Shown here: piece by piece, positions 47,897-59,021 of the stretch
Layout: every line of letters starts with the position of its first letter
How positions within the stretch are numbered: position 1 is the stretch's first letter
Source: Klebsiella oxytoca
GTDB lineage: Bacteria > Pseudomonadota > Gammaproteobacteria > Enterobacterales > Enterobacteriaceae
Direction of reading: 5' to 3'
Assembly: GCF_009707385.1 (NCBI RefSeq)
Contig: NZ_CP046115.1
Coordinates: 1,240,001 to 1,304,000 of the forward strand
DNA: 64,000 nucleotides
Notes under the pieces: model-generated
The model's input: only the letters and a program-made list of their open reading frames with translations
The model's database searches: none
Told to the model about the DNA's origin: nothing
Program-made: the position numbers and the translations under genes

Positions 47897-49759
47897 TTAT
47901 GCTAGCCAGGCGTTGATTTTGGCTTCTATTCCGGCGGCGTCGAGGCCGAGATCGGCAAGAACTTCTTCCTGGGTTCCCTGGGGGATAAAGAAATCAGGCA
48001 GACCAAGATTCAGCACCGGAACCGCACGACGGCGCGACATCAGCAGCTCATTCACGCCGCTGCCAGCGCCGCCCATAATGGCGTTTTCTTCCAGAGTGAC
48101 CAGCACCTCATGTTCAGCAGCCAGCTGTAGCACCAGCGCCTCATCCAGCGGTTTGGCAAAGCGCATATCCACCAGAGTGGCGTTAAGCTTTTCCGCCACT
48201 TTGGCAGCCTGCGGCAGCAGAGTGCCAAAGTTGAGGATTGCGATTTTCTCGCCTTCGCGCTTCACCACGCCTTTGCCGATAGGCAGCGAGGACAACGGTT
48301 CATATACGGCACCGGTTCCGCTGCCGCGCGGATAGCGCACCGCGCTTGGGCCGTCGCCATAGTGATAGCCGGTATACAGCATCTGGCGGCATTCGTTTTC
48401 GTCGCTTGGCGTCATGATGACCATATCCGGGATGCAGCGCAGGAACGAGATATCAAACGCGCCCTGGTGAGTTTGTCCATCGGCGCCGACAATTCCCGCG
48501 CGGTCGATAGCAAACAGCACCGGCAGCTTCTGGATGGCGACATCGTGAATCACCTGGTCGTAGGCGCGCTGCAGGAAAGTGGAATAAATCGCCACCACCG
48601 GCTTATAGCCGCCAATCGCCAGCCCGGCGGCGAAGGTTACCGCATGCTGCTCGGCGATGGCGACGTCAAAATACTGGTCAGGGTATTTTTTTGAGAACTC
48701 GACCATCCCCGAACCTTCGCGCATTGCCGGAGTGATGGCCATCAGCTTGTCATCTTTAGCCGCAGTTTCGCACAGCCAGTCGCCGAAGATTTTAGAATAA
48801 GTGGGCAGGCCGCCGCTGCTTTTCGGCAGGACGCCGCTGGTGTGGTCGAATTTAGGCACCGCGTGGAAGGTAATCGGGTCTTTTTCCGCCGGCTCATAGC
48901 CGCGGCCCTTTTTGGTCATAATGTGCAGAAACTGCGGCCCTTTCAGGTCGCGCATATTCTTCAGCGTATTAACCAGACCGATTACATCGTGCCCGTCCAC
49001 CGGCCCTATGTAATTAAAGCCCAGCTCTTCAAACAGCGTCCCCGGAACCACCATCCCTTTGATGTGTTCCTCGGTGCGTTTGAGCAGCTCTTTAATCGGC
49101 GGTACCCCGGAGAACACCTTTTTGCCGCCTTCGCGCAGCGTGGAGTAGAGCTTGCCGGAAAGCAGCTGCGCCAGATGGTTGTTGAGAGCGCCGACGTTTT
49201 CGGAAATCGACATTTCGTTGTCGTTGAGCACCACCAGCAGGTCAGGTTTGATATCGCCAGCGTGGTTCATCGCTTCAAACGCCATCCCGGCGGTGATTGC
49301 TCCGTCGCCAATCACGCAGACCGCGCGGCGCTGCTTGTCTTCTTTCGCCGCGGCGATGGCGATACCGATCCCGGCGGAGATAGAAGTAGACGAGTGGCCG
49401 ACGCTCAGGACGTCATACTCGCTTTCCCCGCGCCACGGGAAGGGATGCAGTCCGCCTTTCTGGCGGATGGTGCCGATCTTGTCGCGGCGTCCGGTCAGAA
49501 TTTTATGCGGATAAGCCTGGTGGCCGACGTCCCAGATTAGTCTATCGAACGGCGTGTTATAGACGTAGTGTAGCGCCACGGTCAGTTCTACCGTGCCGAG
49601 GCCAGAGGCAAAATGCCCGCTGGAACGGCTGACGCTGTCCAGCAGGTAACGCCGCAGTTCGTCGCACAGTTTCGGCAGGCTATCTTTCGGCAACAAACGC
49701 AACTCCTGGGTGGAGTCCACCAGCGCCAGGGTCGGGTATTTGGCAATATCAAAACTCAT
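47897..49759 (-). CDS. dxs: Dxs, 1-deoxy-D-xylulose-5-phosphate synthase
   Basis: Dxs condenses pyruvate and glyceraldehyde 3-phosphate, the first step of the non-mevalonate isoprenoid pathway, and feeds thiamine and pyridoxal synthesis. The 620-residue protein has the thiamine-diphosphate motif from [17 protein letters not shown], the catalytic Glu in [14 protein letters not shown] and a C-terminal transketolase domain. Length equals that of E. coli. It lies 18 bases after ispA. Confidence 0.98.
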   Translation of the reverse strand: MSFDIAKYPTLALVDSTQELRLLPKDSLPKLCDELRRYLLDSVSRSSGHFASGLGTVELTVALHYVYNTPFDRLIWDVGHQAYPHKILTGRRDKIGTIRQKGGLHPFPWRGESEYDVLSVGHSSTSISAGIGIAIAAAKEDKQRRAVCVIGDGAITAGMAFEAMNHAGDIKPDLLVVLNDNEMSISENVGALNNHLAQLLSGKLYSTLREGGKKVFSGVPPIKELLKRTEEHIKGMVVPGTLFEELGFNYIGPVDGHDVIGLVNTLKNMRDLKGPQFLHIMTKKGRGYEPAEKDPITFHAVPKFDHTSGVLPKSSGGLPTYSKIFGDWLCETAAKDDKLMAITPAMREGSGMVEFSKKYPDQYFDVAIAEQHAVTFAAGLAIGGYKPVVAIYSTFLQRAYDQVIHDVAIQKLPVLFAIDRAGIVGADGQTHQGAFDISFLRCIPDMVIMTPSDENECRQMLYTGYHYGDGPSAVRYPRGSGTGAVYEPLSSLPIGKGVVKREGEKIAILNFGTLLPQAAKVAEKLNATLVDMRFAKPLDEALVLQLAAEHEVLVTLEENAIMGGAGSGVNELLMSRRRAVPVLNLGLPDFFIPQGTQEEVLADLGLDAAGIEAKINAWLA

Positions 49760-49777
49760 CTGAGACTCATTTATTGT

Positions 49778-50677
49778 TTATTTATCACGCTGAATTATAT
49801 AATTCGCGAGCGCTTCCAGTGCTGTAGTATCCAGAGATTGCGCGGCCAGCTCACGTAACGACTGGCGGGCATCGGTAATCAGGTCATGAGCCTTTTTCCG
49901 GGCTTGCTCAAGTCCCAGAAGGGCGGGGTAGGTACTTTTGCCCAACTGCTGGTCGGCTCCCTGACGTTTGCCAAGTGTGGCAGTATCCCCTACCACGTCG
50001 AGAATGTCATCCTGCACCTGGAAGGCAAGACCGATATTTTCTGCGTATCGATCGAGGACCGGCAGCGCGCTGCGCCCGGCTTCACCCGCGCTCAGCGCCC
50101 CCATGCGTACCGCTGCGCGAATCAGCGCTCCGGTCTTATGGCGATGAATGCGCTCCAGCGCCTGCAGATCGACCTGATGACCTTCCGCCTCCAAATCCAG
50201 CGCCTGGCCGCCGCACATACCGGCGATACCGCTGGCCTGCGCCAGCTCAGAAATCATCGCCAGACGATCGCGATCCGGTACTTCTGCCATTGGCGCATCG
50301 CTGAGTATAGAAAACGCCAGCGTTTGTAGGGCATCTCCGGCAAGAATTGCGTTTGCTTCGCCAAATTTAATATGGCAGGTCGGCAGTCCGCGGCGTAAAT
50401 CATCATCGTCCATCGCCGGGAGATCGTCGTGCATCAGGGAATAAGCATGAATGCATTCGACGGCGGCGGCAGGGGCGTCCAGCGTTGCCCGGCTGACGCC
50501 GAACATATCGCCCGTCGCGTAAACCAGGAAAGGGCGCAGGCGTTTACCGCCTAATAATGCGCCATACTGCATGGCTTCGACCAGCGGAGTGTTCTGAAAG
50601 GGCTGCGGCTCGATAAAACGGCGCAGTGCTTCGTTAGCCTGCTCAACGCACGATTGTAGCTGTTGCGGGAAGTCCAT
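49778..50677 (-). CDS. ispA: IspA, farnesyl diphosphate synthase
   Basis: IspA adds isopentenyl units to give farnesyl diphosphate. The 299-residue protein shows the first Asp-rich motif DDLPAMDDDDLRRG and the second DDILD. It starts directly after the xseB stop (TAA then ATG), so translation is coupled. Confidence 0.98.
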   Translation of the reverse strand: MDFPQQLQSCVEQANEALRRFIEPQPFQNTPLVEAMQYGALLGGKRLRPFLVYATGDMFGVSRATLDAPAAAVECIHAYSLMHDDLPAMDDDDLRRGLPTCHIKFGEANAILAGDALQTLAFSILSDAPMAEVPDRDRLAMISELAQASGIAGMCGGQALDLEAEGHQVDLQALERIHRHKTGALIRAAVRMGALSAGEAGRSALPVLDRYAENIGLAFQVQDDILDVVGDTATLGKRQGADQQLGKSTYPALLGLEQARKKAHDLITDARQSLRELAAQSLDTTALEALANYIIQRDK

Positions 50678-50920
50678 TTATTCAGCGTCCGGCGTAAAAG
50701 GCGTAAGCGGCGCGTCTTCGCTATCCGCCAGCAGAATTTGGACGCGCTGTTCGGCCTGCTGCAGCTTTGCCTGCCCCTGGCGCGCCAGCTGTATTCCGCG
50801 CTCAAATTCGCCGAGCGCTTCTTCTAACGGCAGCGAGCCGCTTTCCAGACGATTAACAATCTGCTCCAGCTCGCCCAGGGCGGTTTCAAAACTGGCCGGG
50901 GCCTCATTTTTCTTTGGCAT
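50678..50920 (-). CDS. xseB: XseB, exonuclease VII small subunit
   Basis: XseB assembles with XseA into exonuclease VII, which degrades single-stranded DNA. The 80-residue helical protein ([26 protein letters not shown]) matches the E. coli length. It heads the xseB-ispA-dxs-yajO operon and is divergent from thiI. Confidence 0.97.
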   Translation of the reverse strand: MPKKNEAPASFETALGELEQIVNRLESGSLPLEEALGEFERGIQLARQGQAKLQQAEQRVQILLADSEDAPLTPFTPDAE

Positions 50921-51118
50921 AGTGAATATAGACTCTTGTTATGTCTCGATGGCTATCAATATGGTAACGAAGTCGCGCGGTTAATCAAATAACGCGCAAT
51001 GCCAGGTGAAAAGCGTCCAATAGTGGTATACTCCGCGCCCTGGATGCAGACGCCGGTTGCGCCTGTACAACTTTTTATGCTTAAAGCCCCGTCGGGCTTG
51101 CCAACGAATATTGTCGCC

Positions 51119-52567
51119 ATGAAGTTTATCATTAAATTGTTCCCGGAAATCACCATCAAAAGCCAATCTGTGCGATTGCGCTTCATTAAAATTTTAACCG
51201 GGAACATTCGTAACGTTCTCAAAAACTATGATGAGACGCTTGCCGTCGTTCGTCACTGGGATCATATCGAAGTCCGGGCGAAAGATGAAAATCAGCGCCC
51301 GGTGATTCGCGATGCCCTGACCCGTATTCCCGGCATTCATCATATTCTGGAGGTCGAAGACGTTCCTTTTACCTCCCTGCATGACATTTTTGAGCAGACT
51401 CTGCCGCTGTGGCGCGAAGCGCTGGAAGGCAAAACCTTCTGCGTGCGCGTTAAGCGTCGCGGTAAGCATGAGTTTACCTCTATCGAAGTGGAACGCTACG
51501 TCGGCGGCGGTTTGAACCAGCATATTGAAACGGCTCGGGTGAAGCTGACCGACCCTGATGTGACGGTGAATCTCGAAATCGAAAACGATCGCCTGCTGCT
51601 GGTAAAAGGGCGCTATGAAGGCATTGGCGGGTTCCCCATCGGCACCCAGGAAGATGTGCTGTCGCTGATTTCCGGCGGTTTTGACTCCGGCGTTTCCAGC
51701 TATATGCTGATGCGTCGCGGCTGCCGCGTGCATTACTGCTTCTTTAATCTTGGCGGCGCAGCGCATGAAATCGGCGTACGTCAGGTGGCGCATTACCTGT
51801 GGAACCGTTTCGGCAGCTCGCACCGCGTGCGTTTCGTGGCGATTAACTTCGAGCCGGTGGTTGGCGAGATTCTGGAAAAAGTCGATGATGGCCAGATGGG
51901 CGTCGTGCTTAAACGTATGATGGTGCGCGCGGCGTCAAAAGTGGCCGAGCGCTACGGCGTGCAGGCGCTGGTGACCGGTGAAGCGTTAGGCCAGGTTTCC
52001 AGCCAGACCCTGACCAACCTGCGTCTGATCGACAACGTCTCGGATACCCTGATTCTGCGTCCGCTGATTTCGCACGATAAAGAGCACATTATTAACCTGG
52101 CGCGTGAAATCGGTACCGAAGATTTTGCCCGTACCATGCCGGAATACTGCGGCGTTATCTCGAAGAGCCCGACCATCAAAGCGGTAAAGGCGAAGATCGA
52201 GGCGGAAGAAGAGCACTTCGATTTCGACATCCTGGAAAGAGTGGTAGCGGAAGCGACGAATATCGATATCCGCGATATTGCTCAGCAGACAGAACAGGCC
52301 GTGGTGGAAGTGGAAACCGTCAGCGGCTTTGGCCCCAACGACGTTGTCCTGGATATTCGCTCTATCGACGAACAGGACGATAAGCCGCTGAAGGTGGAAG
52401 GCGTGGACGTGGTTTCTCTGCCGTTCTATAAGCTCAGCACTAAATTTGGCGATCTCGACCAGAGTAAGACCTGGCTGCTGTGGTGCGAACGCGGGGTGAT
52501 GAGCCGTTTGCAGGCGCTGTATCTACGCGAGCAGGGCTTTGAGAACGTGAAGGTATATCGCCCGTAG
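51119..52567 (+). CDS. thiI: ThiI, tRNA 4-thiouridine synthase and thiamine sulfur carrier
   Basis: ThiI adenylates U8 of tRNA and transfers sulfur, and supplies sulfur to thiazole synthesis. The 482-residue protein has an N-terminal ferredoxin-like part, a THUMP domain, the PP-loop [11 protein letters not shown] (about residue 180) and a C-terminal rhodanese domain with the active Cys in [11 protein letters not shown] 51119 gives the E. coli length; the in-frame extension to 50999 crosses the promoter (TATACT near 51029). Confidence 0.97.
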   Translation: MKFIIKLFPEITIKSQSVRLRFIKILTGNIRNVLKNYDETLAVVRHWDHIEVRAKDENQRPVIRDALTRIPGIHHILEVEDVPFTSLHDIFEQTLPLWREALEGKTFCVRVKRRGKHEFTSIEVERYVGGGLNQHIETARVKLTDPDVTVNLEIENDRLLLVKGRYEGIGGFPIGTQEDVLSLISGGFDSGVSSYMLMRRGCRVHYCFFNLGGAAHEIGVRQVAHYLWNRFGSSHRVRFVAINFEPVVGEILEKVDDGQMGVVLKRMMVRAASKVAERYGVQALVTGEALGQVSSQTLTNLRLIDNVSDTLILRPLISHDKEHIINLAREIGTEDFARTMPEYCGVISKSPTIKAVKAKIEAEEEHFDFDILERVVAEATNIDIRDIAQQTEQAVVEVETVSGFGPNDVVLDIRSIDEQDDKPLKVEGVDVVSLPFYKLSTKFGDLDQSKTWLLWCERGVMSRLQALYLREQGFENVKVYRP

Positions 52568-52594
52568 CCCCAGAGGTGAGGGTATTAATGTTTC

Positions 52595-52624
52595 AAACGG
52601 CAACCCAGGGTTGCCGTTTTTCGT
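52595..52624. terminator. Terminator between thiI and yajL
   Basis: AAACGGCAAC and GTTGCCGTTT form a 10-bp stem with a short loop, followed by a T run on the plus strand. It ends against the yajL stop on the minus strand. Confidence 0.85.
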
Positions 52625-53215
52625 TTACTCGTAGTAGTTATAAATTCCTGCCGCAATCACCAGCTGCGAAGCGACTTCGTGAGCTTTTTCACGTCCAACC
52701 AGCAGATCGATCATCTTCAACGCGAAATCAATGGATGTCCCAGGCCCCTGGCTGGTAAGCAGATTAACGCGCGGATCCCAGACCACGCGCCTGTCCTGCC
52801 ACTGCTCGGCGGGAATTTGATCTTTTAGCGCCGGAAACCCGGTCATGTTACCGATGGGGAACAGGTTATGCGGTACCAGCACGGTAGCCGCCGCGGCGCA
52901 GATAGCCGCGACGATGCGTCCGGAAAGGTGGAACTGGCGTACCGTTTCAACCAGCAGCGGACTATCGCGAAAGCACTCCGCGCCCTTAATGCCGCCGGGC
53001 AGGACAATGATATCGAAATCACCGTCGGCCACCTCTACCAGAGGCGCATCGGCCAGCAGCTTGACGCCGCGCGAGCAGACAATCGTCAGGTTGCCATCGC
53101 TGGCAACGCTGGCGGTCGTGACTTTTACGCCGCCGCGAACGAGTAGATCAATGGCGGTGACCGCTTCGGTCTCTTCGCTACCAGGGGCGAGGCAAATCAG
53201 TGCCGACGCGCTCAT
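52625..53215 (-). CDS. yajL: YajL, DJ-1/PfpI-family protein
   Basis: YajL is a DJ-1 homologue reported to act as a redox-sensitive chaperone or deglycase. The 196-residue protein has the nucleophile Cys106 in [11 protein letters not shown] and starts [22 protein letters not shown] 53215 is chosen over ATG 53221 because it is better spaced from AAGGAG and gives the E. coli length. It overlaps the end of panE by 38 bases. Confidence 0.95.
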   Translation of the reverse strand: MSASALICLAPGSEETEAVTAIDLLVRGGVKVTTASVASDGNLTIVCSRGVKLLADAPLVEVADGDFDIIVLPGGIKGAECFRDSPLLVETVRQFHLSGRIVAAICAAAATVLVPHNLFPIGNMTGFPALKDQIPAEQWQDRRVVWDPRVNLLTSQGPGTSIDFALKMIDLLVGREKAHEVASQLVIAAGIYNYYE

Positions 53216-54089
53216 ATTCATTCTCCTTACGCTTTACCAGTTCAAACAGACGGGTATTTTCAGGTACGGCGATACCATGGACTCGGGCGCGCTTTAACAG
53301 GAAACCGGTGATGTAGTCGATTTCCGTATGGCGCTGGGCGAGAATGTCCTGCAGCATTGATGAGGTATTTTCTGCCGTACTTTCAATAACCTGATGAACA
53401 TAGAATAACAGGTTTTCCGGAGAGGTATGCATTCCCTCGCGCTCCATCACCGCAGCAACTTCATAACAAATAGCGGCAACTTCCTGCGGGTATTCGCGCA
53501 GGTCGCCGTTCCGGCATTTTTTTAGCGCCGTCAGCGGGTTAATCACACAGTTTACCGCCAGCTTACTCCAGGTCGCGGGGTAGATATTGTTATGCCAGGC
53601 GACGTCGGGCAGTACATTCTGCAGTACATCGGCAAGATAGCTATAATCCTGAGGGTAATCTTTCGCCGGGCCAATATGGCTGGTGCCGTTAGCGACGTGG
53701 ACGATAACGTTGCCGTCGCGGCGGGCCGCCTGGGTTGTCGATGCCATAAGCAGCGGCTGTTTGATGGTTTTAAGTTCATCGACGGTACCCATACCGTTAT
53801 GCATTAACAGAATGGGCGCTGACGAGGGCAGAATGGCGCTGAGATTTTTCACCGCATTTGAAACCTGCCAGGCTTTTAGCGTGACCAGCAGCAGTTCGCT
53901 GCTGGCGAGAAAATCAGGATCGTTAGCGGTAAATGATTCATTAAACACGCTGCCGTCAGTTTCAATCACATTAACGCTACAAAATGGCTGCGGGACGCGT
54001 AACCAGCCCTGGACCTCATGTCCGTGTTTGTACAGCGCAGTTAGCCATAACTGTCCCAGTGCACCGCATCCGAGTACGGTTACTTTCAT
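53178..54089 (-). CDS. panE: PanE, 2-dehydropantoate 2-reductase
   Basis: PanE reduces ketopantoate to pantoate with NADPH in pantothenate synthesis. The 303-residue protein begins [19 protein letters not shown] with the Rossmann GxGxxG-type motif (residues 7-12) and contains [18 protein letters not shown], the ketopantoate-site region. Length equals that of E. coli. It is read ahead of yajL, whose start lies inside its 3' end. Confidence 0.97.
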   Translation of the reverse strand: MKVTVLGCGALGQLWLTALYKHGHEVQGWLRVPQPFCSVNVIETDGSVFNESFTANDPDFLASSELLLVTLKAWQVSNAVKNLSAILPSSAPILLMHNGMGTVDELKTIKQPLLMASTTQAARRDGNVIVHVANGTSHIGPAKDYPQDYSYLADVLQNVLPDVAWHNNIYPATWSKLAVNCVINPLTALKKCRNGDLREYPQEVAAICYEVAAVMEREGMHTSPENLLFYVHQVIESTAENTSSMLQDILAQRHTEIDYITGFLLKRARVHGIAVPENTRLFELVKRKENEYERVGTDLPRPW

Positions 54090-54231
54090 TGTTCCTCCTC
54101 ACCTGTAAGTGCTGCATCAGGTGCTCATGGCTAAAGTATAGCGTTATCAGTTATCCTTTCGGGATAACAAGTTGAGTTATGTCGCGGTGCGGGTATTATG
54201 CATCGCAAAAGAAACGGAAGGAGAGGAAAAG

Positions 54232-54723
54232 ATGCCATCTTTCGATATTGTCTCTGAAGTCGATCTTCAGGAAGTTCGAAACGCCGTAGAGAACGCGACC
54301 CGTGAAGTTGAATCGCGTTTTGATTTTCGTAACGTCGAAGCGAGCTTTGAGCTGAACGAAAAAAACGAGACCATCAAGGTCCTCAGCGAGTCTGATTTCC
54401 AGATTAACCAGCTGCTGGACATTCTGCGCGCCAAGCTGCTGAAGCGCGGAATTGAGGGCAGTTCTATCGAAGTGCCGGATGAATTCGTGCACAGCGGTAA
54501 AACCTGGTTTGTCGATGCGAAGCTGAAGCAGGGGATTGAGAGCGCGACGCAGAAAAAAATCGTCAAACTTATTAAAGATAGCAAGCTGAAAGTACAGGCG
54601 CAGATCCAGGGCGAAGAGATTCGCGTTACCGGTAAATCTCGCGACGACCTGCAGGCGGTTATGGCGCTGGTGCGCGGCGGTGATTTAGGCCAGCCGTTCC
54701 AGTTCAAAAACTTCCGTGATTAA
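54232..54723 (+). CDS. yajQ: YajQ, UPF0234 nucleotide-binding protein
   Basis: YajQ-family proteins bind nucleotides or RNA, and a member in Xanthomonas is a cyclic di-GMP effector. The 163-residue protein begins [20 protein letters not shown] and has the duplicated ferredoxin-like fold. ATG 54232 follows GGAGAGG and gives the expected length. The EAL protein at 7.2-7.9 kb is a separate cyclic di-GMP-related gene in the same window; a link is not implied by position. Confidence 0.95.
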   Translation: MPSFDIVSEVDLQEVRNAVENATREVESRFDFRNVEASFELNEKNETIKVLSESDFQINQLLDILRAKLLKRGIEGSSIEVPDEFVHSGKTWFVDAKLKQGIESATQKKIVKLIKDSKLKVQAQIQGEEIRVTGKSRDDLQAVMALVRGGDLGQPFQFKNFRD

Positions 54724-54726
54724 AAT

Positions 54727-54746
54727 AGTGCCATCGCACTTTTTTA
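54727..54746 (+). terminator. Terminator after yajQ
   Basis: AGTGC and GCACT pair around CATC and are followed by six T. Confidence 0.8.
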
Positions 54747-54748
54747 CA

Positions 54749-54779
54749 TGCCGGGTGCGGCATTAGCCGCCGCCCGGCA
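54749..54779. repeat. REP-like palindrome between yajQ and yajR
   Basis: TGCCGGG/CCCGGCA and GCGGC/GCCGC form a bulged stem around ATTA. It lies between converging genes and is REP-like in sequence. Confidence 0.7.
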
Positions 54780-54828
54780 CAAAATAATCCTGGCGTTCAC
54801 CACCTGCCTGAAGCGGAGTTCTTCATTT

Positions 54829-56193
54829 TCAGAGCCCTTTAATCGCCTGCTCAATTTCGAAGCGGTTAGTGAGTTTGCTGTCAATTTTGATATAGACAGA
54901 GCGCTCTTCGCCAATCACCAGAACCTCTTTTACGCCCTCTTTAGCCTGTAAGCGCTCTTCGAGCGATTTATCCGCCACGATGCCATCGGGTATTTCGACC
55001 CGCAGGCTGCTAACGTACGGCGGTTCGCTCATCGTACTGGCGACCAGCAGCCACAGCATCGCCAGCAGGGCACCAAGCAGGAAGACGGTTTGTGAATCAA
55101 AAAAGCCATCTACCCAGCCGCCGAGCGAGCCGCCAATAGCCACGCCGAGAAACTGGCTGGTGGAGTAAATTCCCATGGCTGTGCCTTTATAGCCGGCCGG
55201 TGATTCTTTGCTGATTAACGATGGCAGTAGCGCTTCCAGCAGGTTAAAGGCGAGAAAGAACAGCTGAACGCCCGCTACCAGTTCCCAGAAATATCCACCA
55301 GCGCCCCAGAGCACGATTTCAGCAATCAACAGGATGGCAACGCATAGCAGGAAGACGCGTTTCATTTTGCGCTTCACTTCGGCGTAAATAATAAACGGCA
55401 CCACGGCAACAAAAGAGACCAGCATGGTGACCAGGTAAATTTTCCAGTGCCCGGCGGCCGGAAAACCGGCGGCCTCCAGCTGACCCGGTAGGGCAACGAA
55501 GGTGGACATCAGCATGATATGCAGGCACATAATGCCAAAGTTAAGCTTCAGCAGTTTTGGCTCTGCCAGCACTTTGCTGAAGCAACCTTTCACCATCCCG
55601 GATTCCCGGTTCAGGACGTGATTTTCGCTGTTTGGCACCACCCACAGCGTGAGCAAAATACCGAGCGTCGCCAGGACAGCAATCATCCAGAACAGAGCGT
55701 GCAGTCCCAGCTGATGGGTAATAATTGGACCAAGAACCATGGCAATAGCAAAGGTGACGCCAAAGCTGACGCCGATAAACGCCATGGCTTTGGTGCGGTT
55801 CTGTTCGCGGGTCAAATCGGAGAGCAGCGCCATAACCGCGGCGGCAATCGCCCCGGAGCCCTGCAGCGCACGACCGAGAATAATGCCCCAGATTGAGTCG
55901 GAAAGCGCAGCGATAATGCTGCCAATAACGAAGATAAACAGGCCGCCGACGATTAGCGGTTTACGACCGATGCGGTCAGAAAGCAGGCCAAAAGGTACCT
56001 GGAATATCGCCTGGGCCAGCCCGTAAATGCCAATTGCCAGCCCGATGAGGGCTTCGCTTGCGCCCTGTAATGCCATGCCATAAGTGGTCAGAACCGGCAG
56101 AACCATAAACATGCCGAGCATGCGCAAAGAGAATACGGTCCCCAAACCCCAGGTCGCGCGCAGTTCGCCTGGCGTCATTTTATTATCGTTCAT
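54829..56193 (-). CDS. yajR: YajR, MFS transporter with C-terminal YAM domain
   Basis: YajR is an inner-membrane major facilitator exporter of unknown substrate. The 454-residue protein has 12 predicted membrane segments with motif A (GLLSDRIGRKP) and a C-terminal soluble domain of about 65 residues (VSSLRVEIPDGI to the end) of the ferredoxin-like YAM type. ATG 56193 follows GAGG; GTG 56199 is an alternative. In E. coli the cyo genes follow yajR; here an accessory block does. Confidence 0.95.
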   Translation of the reverse strand: MNDNKMTPGELRATWGLGTVFSLRMLGMFMVLPVLTTYGMALQGASEALIGLAIGIYGLAQAIFQVPFGLLSDRIGRKPLIVGGLFIFVIGSIIAALSDSIWGIILGRALQGSGAIAAAVMALLSDLTREQNRTKAMAFIGVSFGVTFAIAMVLGPIITHQLGLHALFWMIAVLATLGILLTLWVVPNSENHVLNRESGMVKGCFSKVLAEPKLLKLNFGIMCLHIMLMSTFVALPGQLEAAGFPAAGHWKIYLVTMLVSFVAVVPFIIYAEVKRKMKRVFLLCVAILLIAEIVLWGAGGYFWELVAGVQLFFLAFNLLEALLPSLISKESPAGYKGTAMGIYSTSQFLGVAIGGSLGGWVDGFFDSQTVFLLGALLAMLWLLVASTMSEPPYVSSLRVEIPDGIVADKSLEERLQAKEGVKEVLVIGEERSVYIKIDSKLTNRFEIEQAIKGL

Positions 56194-56349
56194 TACCACC
56201 TCAATATAAAAACTGCGCCTAGTGTAGTGGGGGGAACCAGAAGCGTAAATAAATGTTTGTTTAGCAGATATTACGACTGTGTTGCATGAAGAGGTGAGTG
56301 TGGTTGATAGAAAGAAACCAGTGGAGTGGCCCCCACCGGTACGCAGAGA

Positions 56350-57528
56350 TTATTGGCAGTTAAAGTCAACCCACTGGCCGCCGGCATCGGCGGATTTAAC
56401 GCACTGCTCGACCCAGTAGACGCCGTGAAGACCGGCTTCAACATCCGGATACCAGAAGGTTTCAAGGAACGCATGGTCGCCGCGATCCATCGCATCAATA
56501 GCGATGGCGTAGCGGCGATAGAGGTTGGCCCATGCTTCGAACAGCCCTTCCGGGTGTCCGCCGCCGATGCGATCGTCCGCCAGCGCCTGCTGGCTCAGAT
56601 AGGGCATACCGCGATCCAGTACGCGCGCCGGTTCGCCCTGCACCTCGTAGTTCAGCTGATTTGGGCGTTCATCCCACCATTCGATACTGGCTTTTTCGCC
56701 GATGACGCGGACTTTTTGCGAGTGCATCGCGCCGCTGTTGACCGCACTGGTCCACAGTGAACCGACGGCCCCGTTGTTATATTCCATCAAGACAAAAGCA
56801 TTATCTTCCAGCGGCGCGCGAGATTTAACGAAGCTCTGACGCGCGCACATCAGTCGGGTAATGTTAAGGTTTGGTACCATTGTCTCCGCGATAAACAGAG
56901 GGTGGGTAGCCAGATCTCCGAGTACATAGCTAGGGCCGGCATATTTCGGCGTAACCCGCCAGCGGGTGGATTCCGCCTGCAGTTCGACGGCTTCATTATG
57001 AAAGCCGTGAGCAAACTGCATATTGATAATACGGATCTCGCCAAGCATGCCGTCGGCAATCATCTGCCGTGCCTGCTGGATCATCTGGTGTCCGGCATAA
57101 CCGTAGGTGACGCCGATAATTTTATTTTGCTTTTTACTCAGCGCGACCAGCTCGCGGGCTTCGTCGGCGGTGAAGCACAGCGGTTTTTCGCAGATAACGT
57201 GCAGCCCGGCTTCCAGCGCCGCTTTCGTGATGGCGAAGTGGGTATTGTTCGGCGTCGTCACCGATACGGCCTCAATACCGTCAGGGCGTTTGGCCTCTTC
57301 TGCAAATAGCGTTTGATAATCGGCGTAGCAGCGTTCTGGAGCGATTCCCAGCTGTTCGCCGAATTGACGGCCGCGTTCGGCATCTATATCGAGCGCGCCC
57401 GCCAGCAGAGTAAACACATTGTCGCGCAGCGCCGCACAGCGATGACTATAGCCAATCTGGCTGGTACCGCCGCCGCCGACCATGCCCCAACGCAGGGAGC
57501 GGGATAAGGGTTTCATGCCGTTTAACAT
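56350..57528 (-). CDS. Gfo/Idh/MocA-family oxidoreductase
   Basis: NAD(P)-dependent oxidoreductases of this family act on sugars, inositols and derivatives. The 392-residue protein has the N-terminal Rossmann region (LRWGMVGGGGTSQIGYSHR), the hallmark HVICEKPLCFTADEA, and the C-terminal alpha/beta domain (YAGPSYVLGDLATHPLFIAE with the probable catalytic His). Sugar specificity is not predictable. It is read after the GPH transporter gene with a 92-base gap, suggesting uptake and oxidation of one glycoside or polyol. Confidence 0.9.
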   Translation of the reverse strand: MLNGMKPLSRSLRWGMVGGGGTSQIGYSHRCAALRDNVFTLLAGALDIDAERGRQFGEQLGIAPERCYADYQTLFAEEAKRPDGIEAVSVTTPNNTHFAITKAALEAGLHVICEKPLCFTADEARELVALSKKQNKIIGVTYGYAGHQMIQQARQMIADGMLGEIRIINMQFAHGFHNEAVELQAESTRWRVTPKYAGPSYVLGDLATHPLFIAETMVPNLNITRLMCARQSFVKSRAPLEDNAFVLMEYNNGAVGSLWTSAVNSGAMHSQKVRVIGEKASIEWWDERPNQLNYEVQGEPARVLDRGMPYLSQQALADDRIGGGHPEGLFEAWANLYRRYAIAIDAMDRGDHAFLETFWYPDVEAGLHGVYWVEQCVKSADAGGQWVDFNCQ

Positions 57529-57620
57529 GATGATGCTCTCCTTAATTATAGAGATACTTCGGATTTCAGATGTTCTTCTGAATACCCGTGCTCGGCGAGC
57601 GCGGGAGTGGTAATTGGGCT

Positions 57621-59021
57621 TTACATCTCTCCGCGCGCTTCGCGTTCTTTCAGCTCACGCATAATCTGTGGGTACTGTTTATCCAGCCGGTAAAACAGCA
57701 GGGTGATAATGACCACAATCCACAGGAAGAAAGAGCCGTAGAGATAAACGTTGTTAATCATATCGATAGCGCTTTGCGGCTGAACGCCGGAGCCGCTGCT
57801 GGAGCTCACGTAACCTGAGATGCTTAACAGGCCGGAGATCACCGCGGCGGCAACGCCTGCGCCGAGTTTCGTGCCGACTGAACCGGCGGAAAAGATCATC
57901 CCCTCCTGCCGGACGCGCGTTTTCCACTGGCCGAATTCAACCGCATCGCCGCAGAAGCCGAACAGCACGGCGTTGAGCGGGGCGAAGCCAATACCGCGGA
58001 TAATCGCGTTTGCCAGCGCCCAGTGGTAGTCATTGGAGTTGAACATAAACAGCACTTGGCCGATGGTAGCCAGTAGAATGCCGCAGAGGGCAACGTTACG
58101 TTTACCGTATTTGCGGATAGGGACGGAGCTGAGGAAGGTAAAAATAATAATACAGGCGGTCTCAGCAACGAAAATAGAGCTGTAGAAGGTATCGTCGCCG
58201 AGTACGTAGCGGCAGTAGTATGGCAGCGCGATACCGACCACGGTGTAGTAGACGCTCTGCGCGGTCCACAGGATCGCGCTGGCCCAGAAGTACTGGTTAC
58301 GAAAGAGTGCGGAAAGCTGGGTTTTTACCGGCAAATTTCCCTGTTTTTCTCGCGCTTTGATGACTACTTTCTCTTCACATTTGTAGAAGCAAAACAGCAG
58401 CAATAGCAGCGCCAGAAAAGCCCAAATGGACATCGTTTTGATCCACGCGGCCTGATCGTCGCCAAAGTATTTCACCAGCGGCAAGGTACAGGCCACGGCG
58501 AGAATGCGGCCAAATGGCGACATCGACATTCGGGTGATGCTGAGCATATCTCGTTCCCAGGAGGCTCGGGTCATCATGGCCGAGAGGCTGCCATAGGGCA
58601 GGTTGATAGCGGTGTAGCATACGGTGGTGCAGAAGTTATAGGCCACCAGCAGATAGAGAAACTGCAGCGTGCCAGTAGTCTGTGGGACGGTAAACAGCAG
58701 AATCGCCGAGACGGCGTAGGGAACGCTCATCCACAATAGCCAGGGGCGTGATTTACCCCAGCTAGAGTTTGTGCGTTCAACCATCAAACCCATTATCACA
58801 TCGGAAACGCCGTCAAACAGACGCGAGATCAGCATGACCAGCCCAACGGTAGCGATGCTGATGCCGACATAGTCGGTATAAAACAGGGTTAGAACCGTGC
58901 CTATCATACCGAAAACAACGTTACAGGCGGTATCGCCGCCGCCGTAAGCTATTCGGGTAGTCCAGGTTAGCTTATCGCCGCGAGCTGCTGCGGGAGAGAG
59001 GAGGAGCTGCTGTTCACTCAT
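57621..59021 (-). CDS. GPH-family sugar/cation symporter
   Basis: The 466-residue protein resembles the glycoside-pentoside-hexuronide family (MelB, UidB, YicJ type). It has 12 predicted membrane segments and family blocks SRLFDGVSDVIMGLMVERT and KSRPWLLWMSVPYAVSA. ATG 59021 is chosen because AAAGGA is eight bases upstream; the TTG at 59048 in the same frame lacks such a site. It probably imports the substrate of the adjacent Gfo/Idh oxidoreductase. Confidence 0.9.
   Translation of the reverse strand: MSEQQLLLSPAAARGDKLTWTTRIAYGGGDTACNVVFGMIGTVLTLFYTDYVGISIATVGLVMLISRLFDGVSDVIMGLMVERTNSSWGKSRPWLLWMSVPYAVSAILLFTVPQTTGTLQFLYLLVAYNFCTTVCYTAINLPYGSLSAMMTRASWERDMLSITRMSMSPFGRILAVACTLPLVKYFGDDQAAWIKTMSIWAFLALLLLLFCFYKCEEKVVIKAREKQGNLPVKTQLSALFRNQYFWASAILWTAQSVYYTVVGIALPYYCRYVLGDDTFYSSIFVAETACIIIFTFLSSVPIRKYGKRNVALCGILLATIGQVLFMFNSNDYHWALANAIIRGIGFAPLNAVLFGFCGDAVEFGQWKTRVRQEGMIFSAGSVGTKLGAGVAAAVISGLLSISGYVSSSSGSGVQPQSAIDMINNVYLYGSFFLWIVVIITLLFYRLDKQYPQIMRELKEREARGEM

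Noticed and set aside
48842..49540. 232-residue plus-strand frame
   Set aside because: Antisense shadow of dxs with no recognisable domain.
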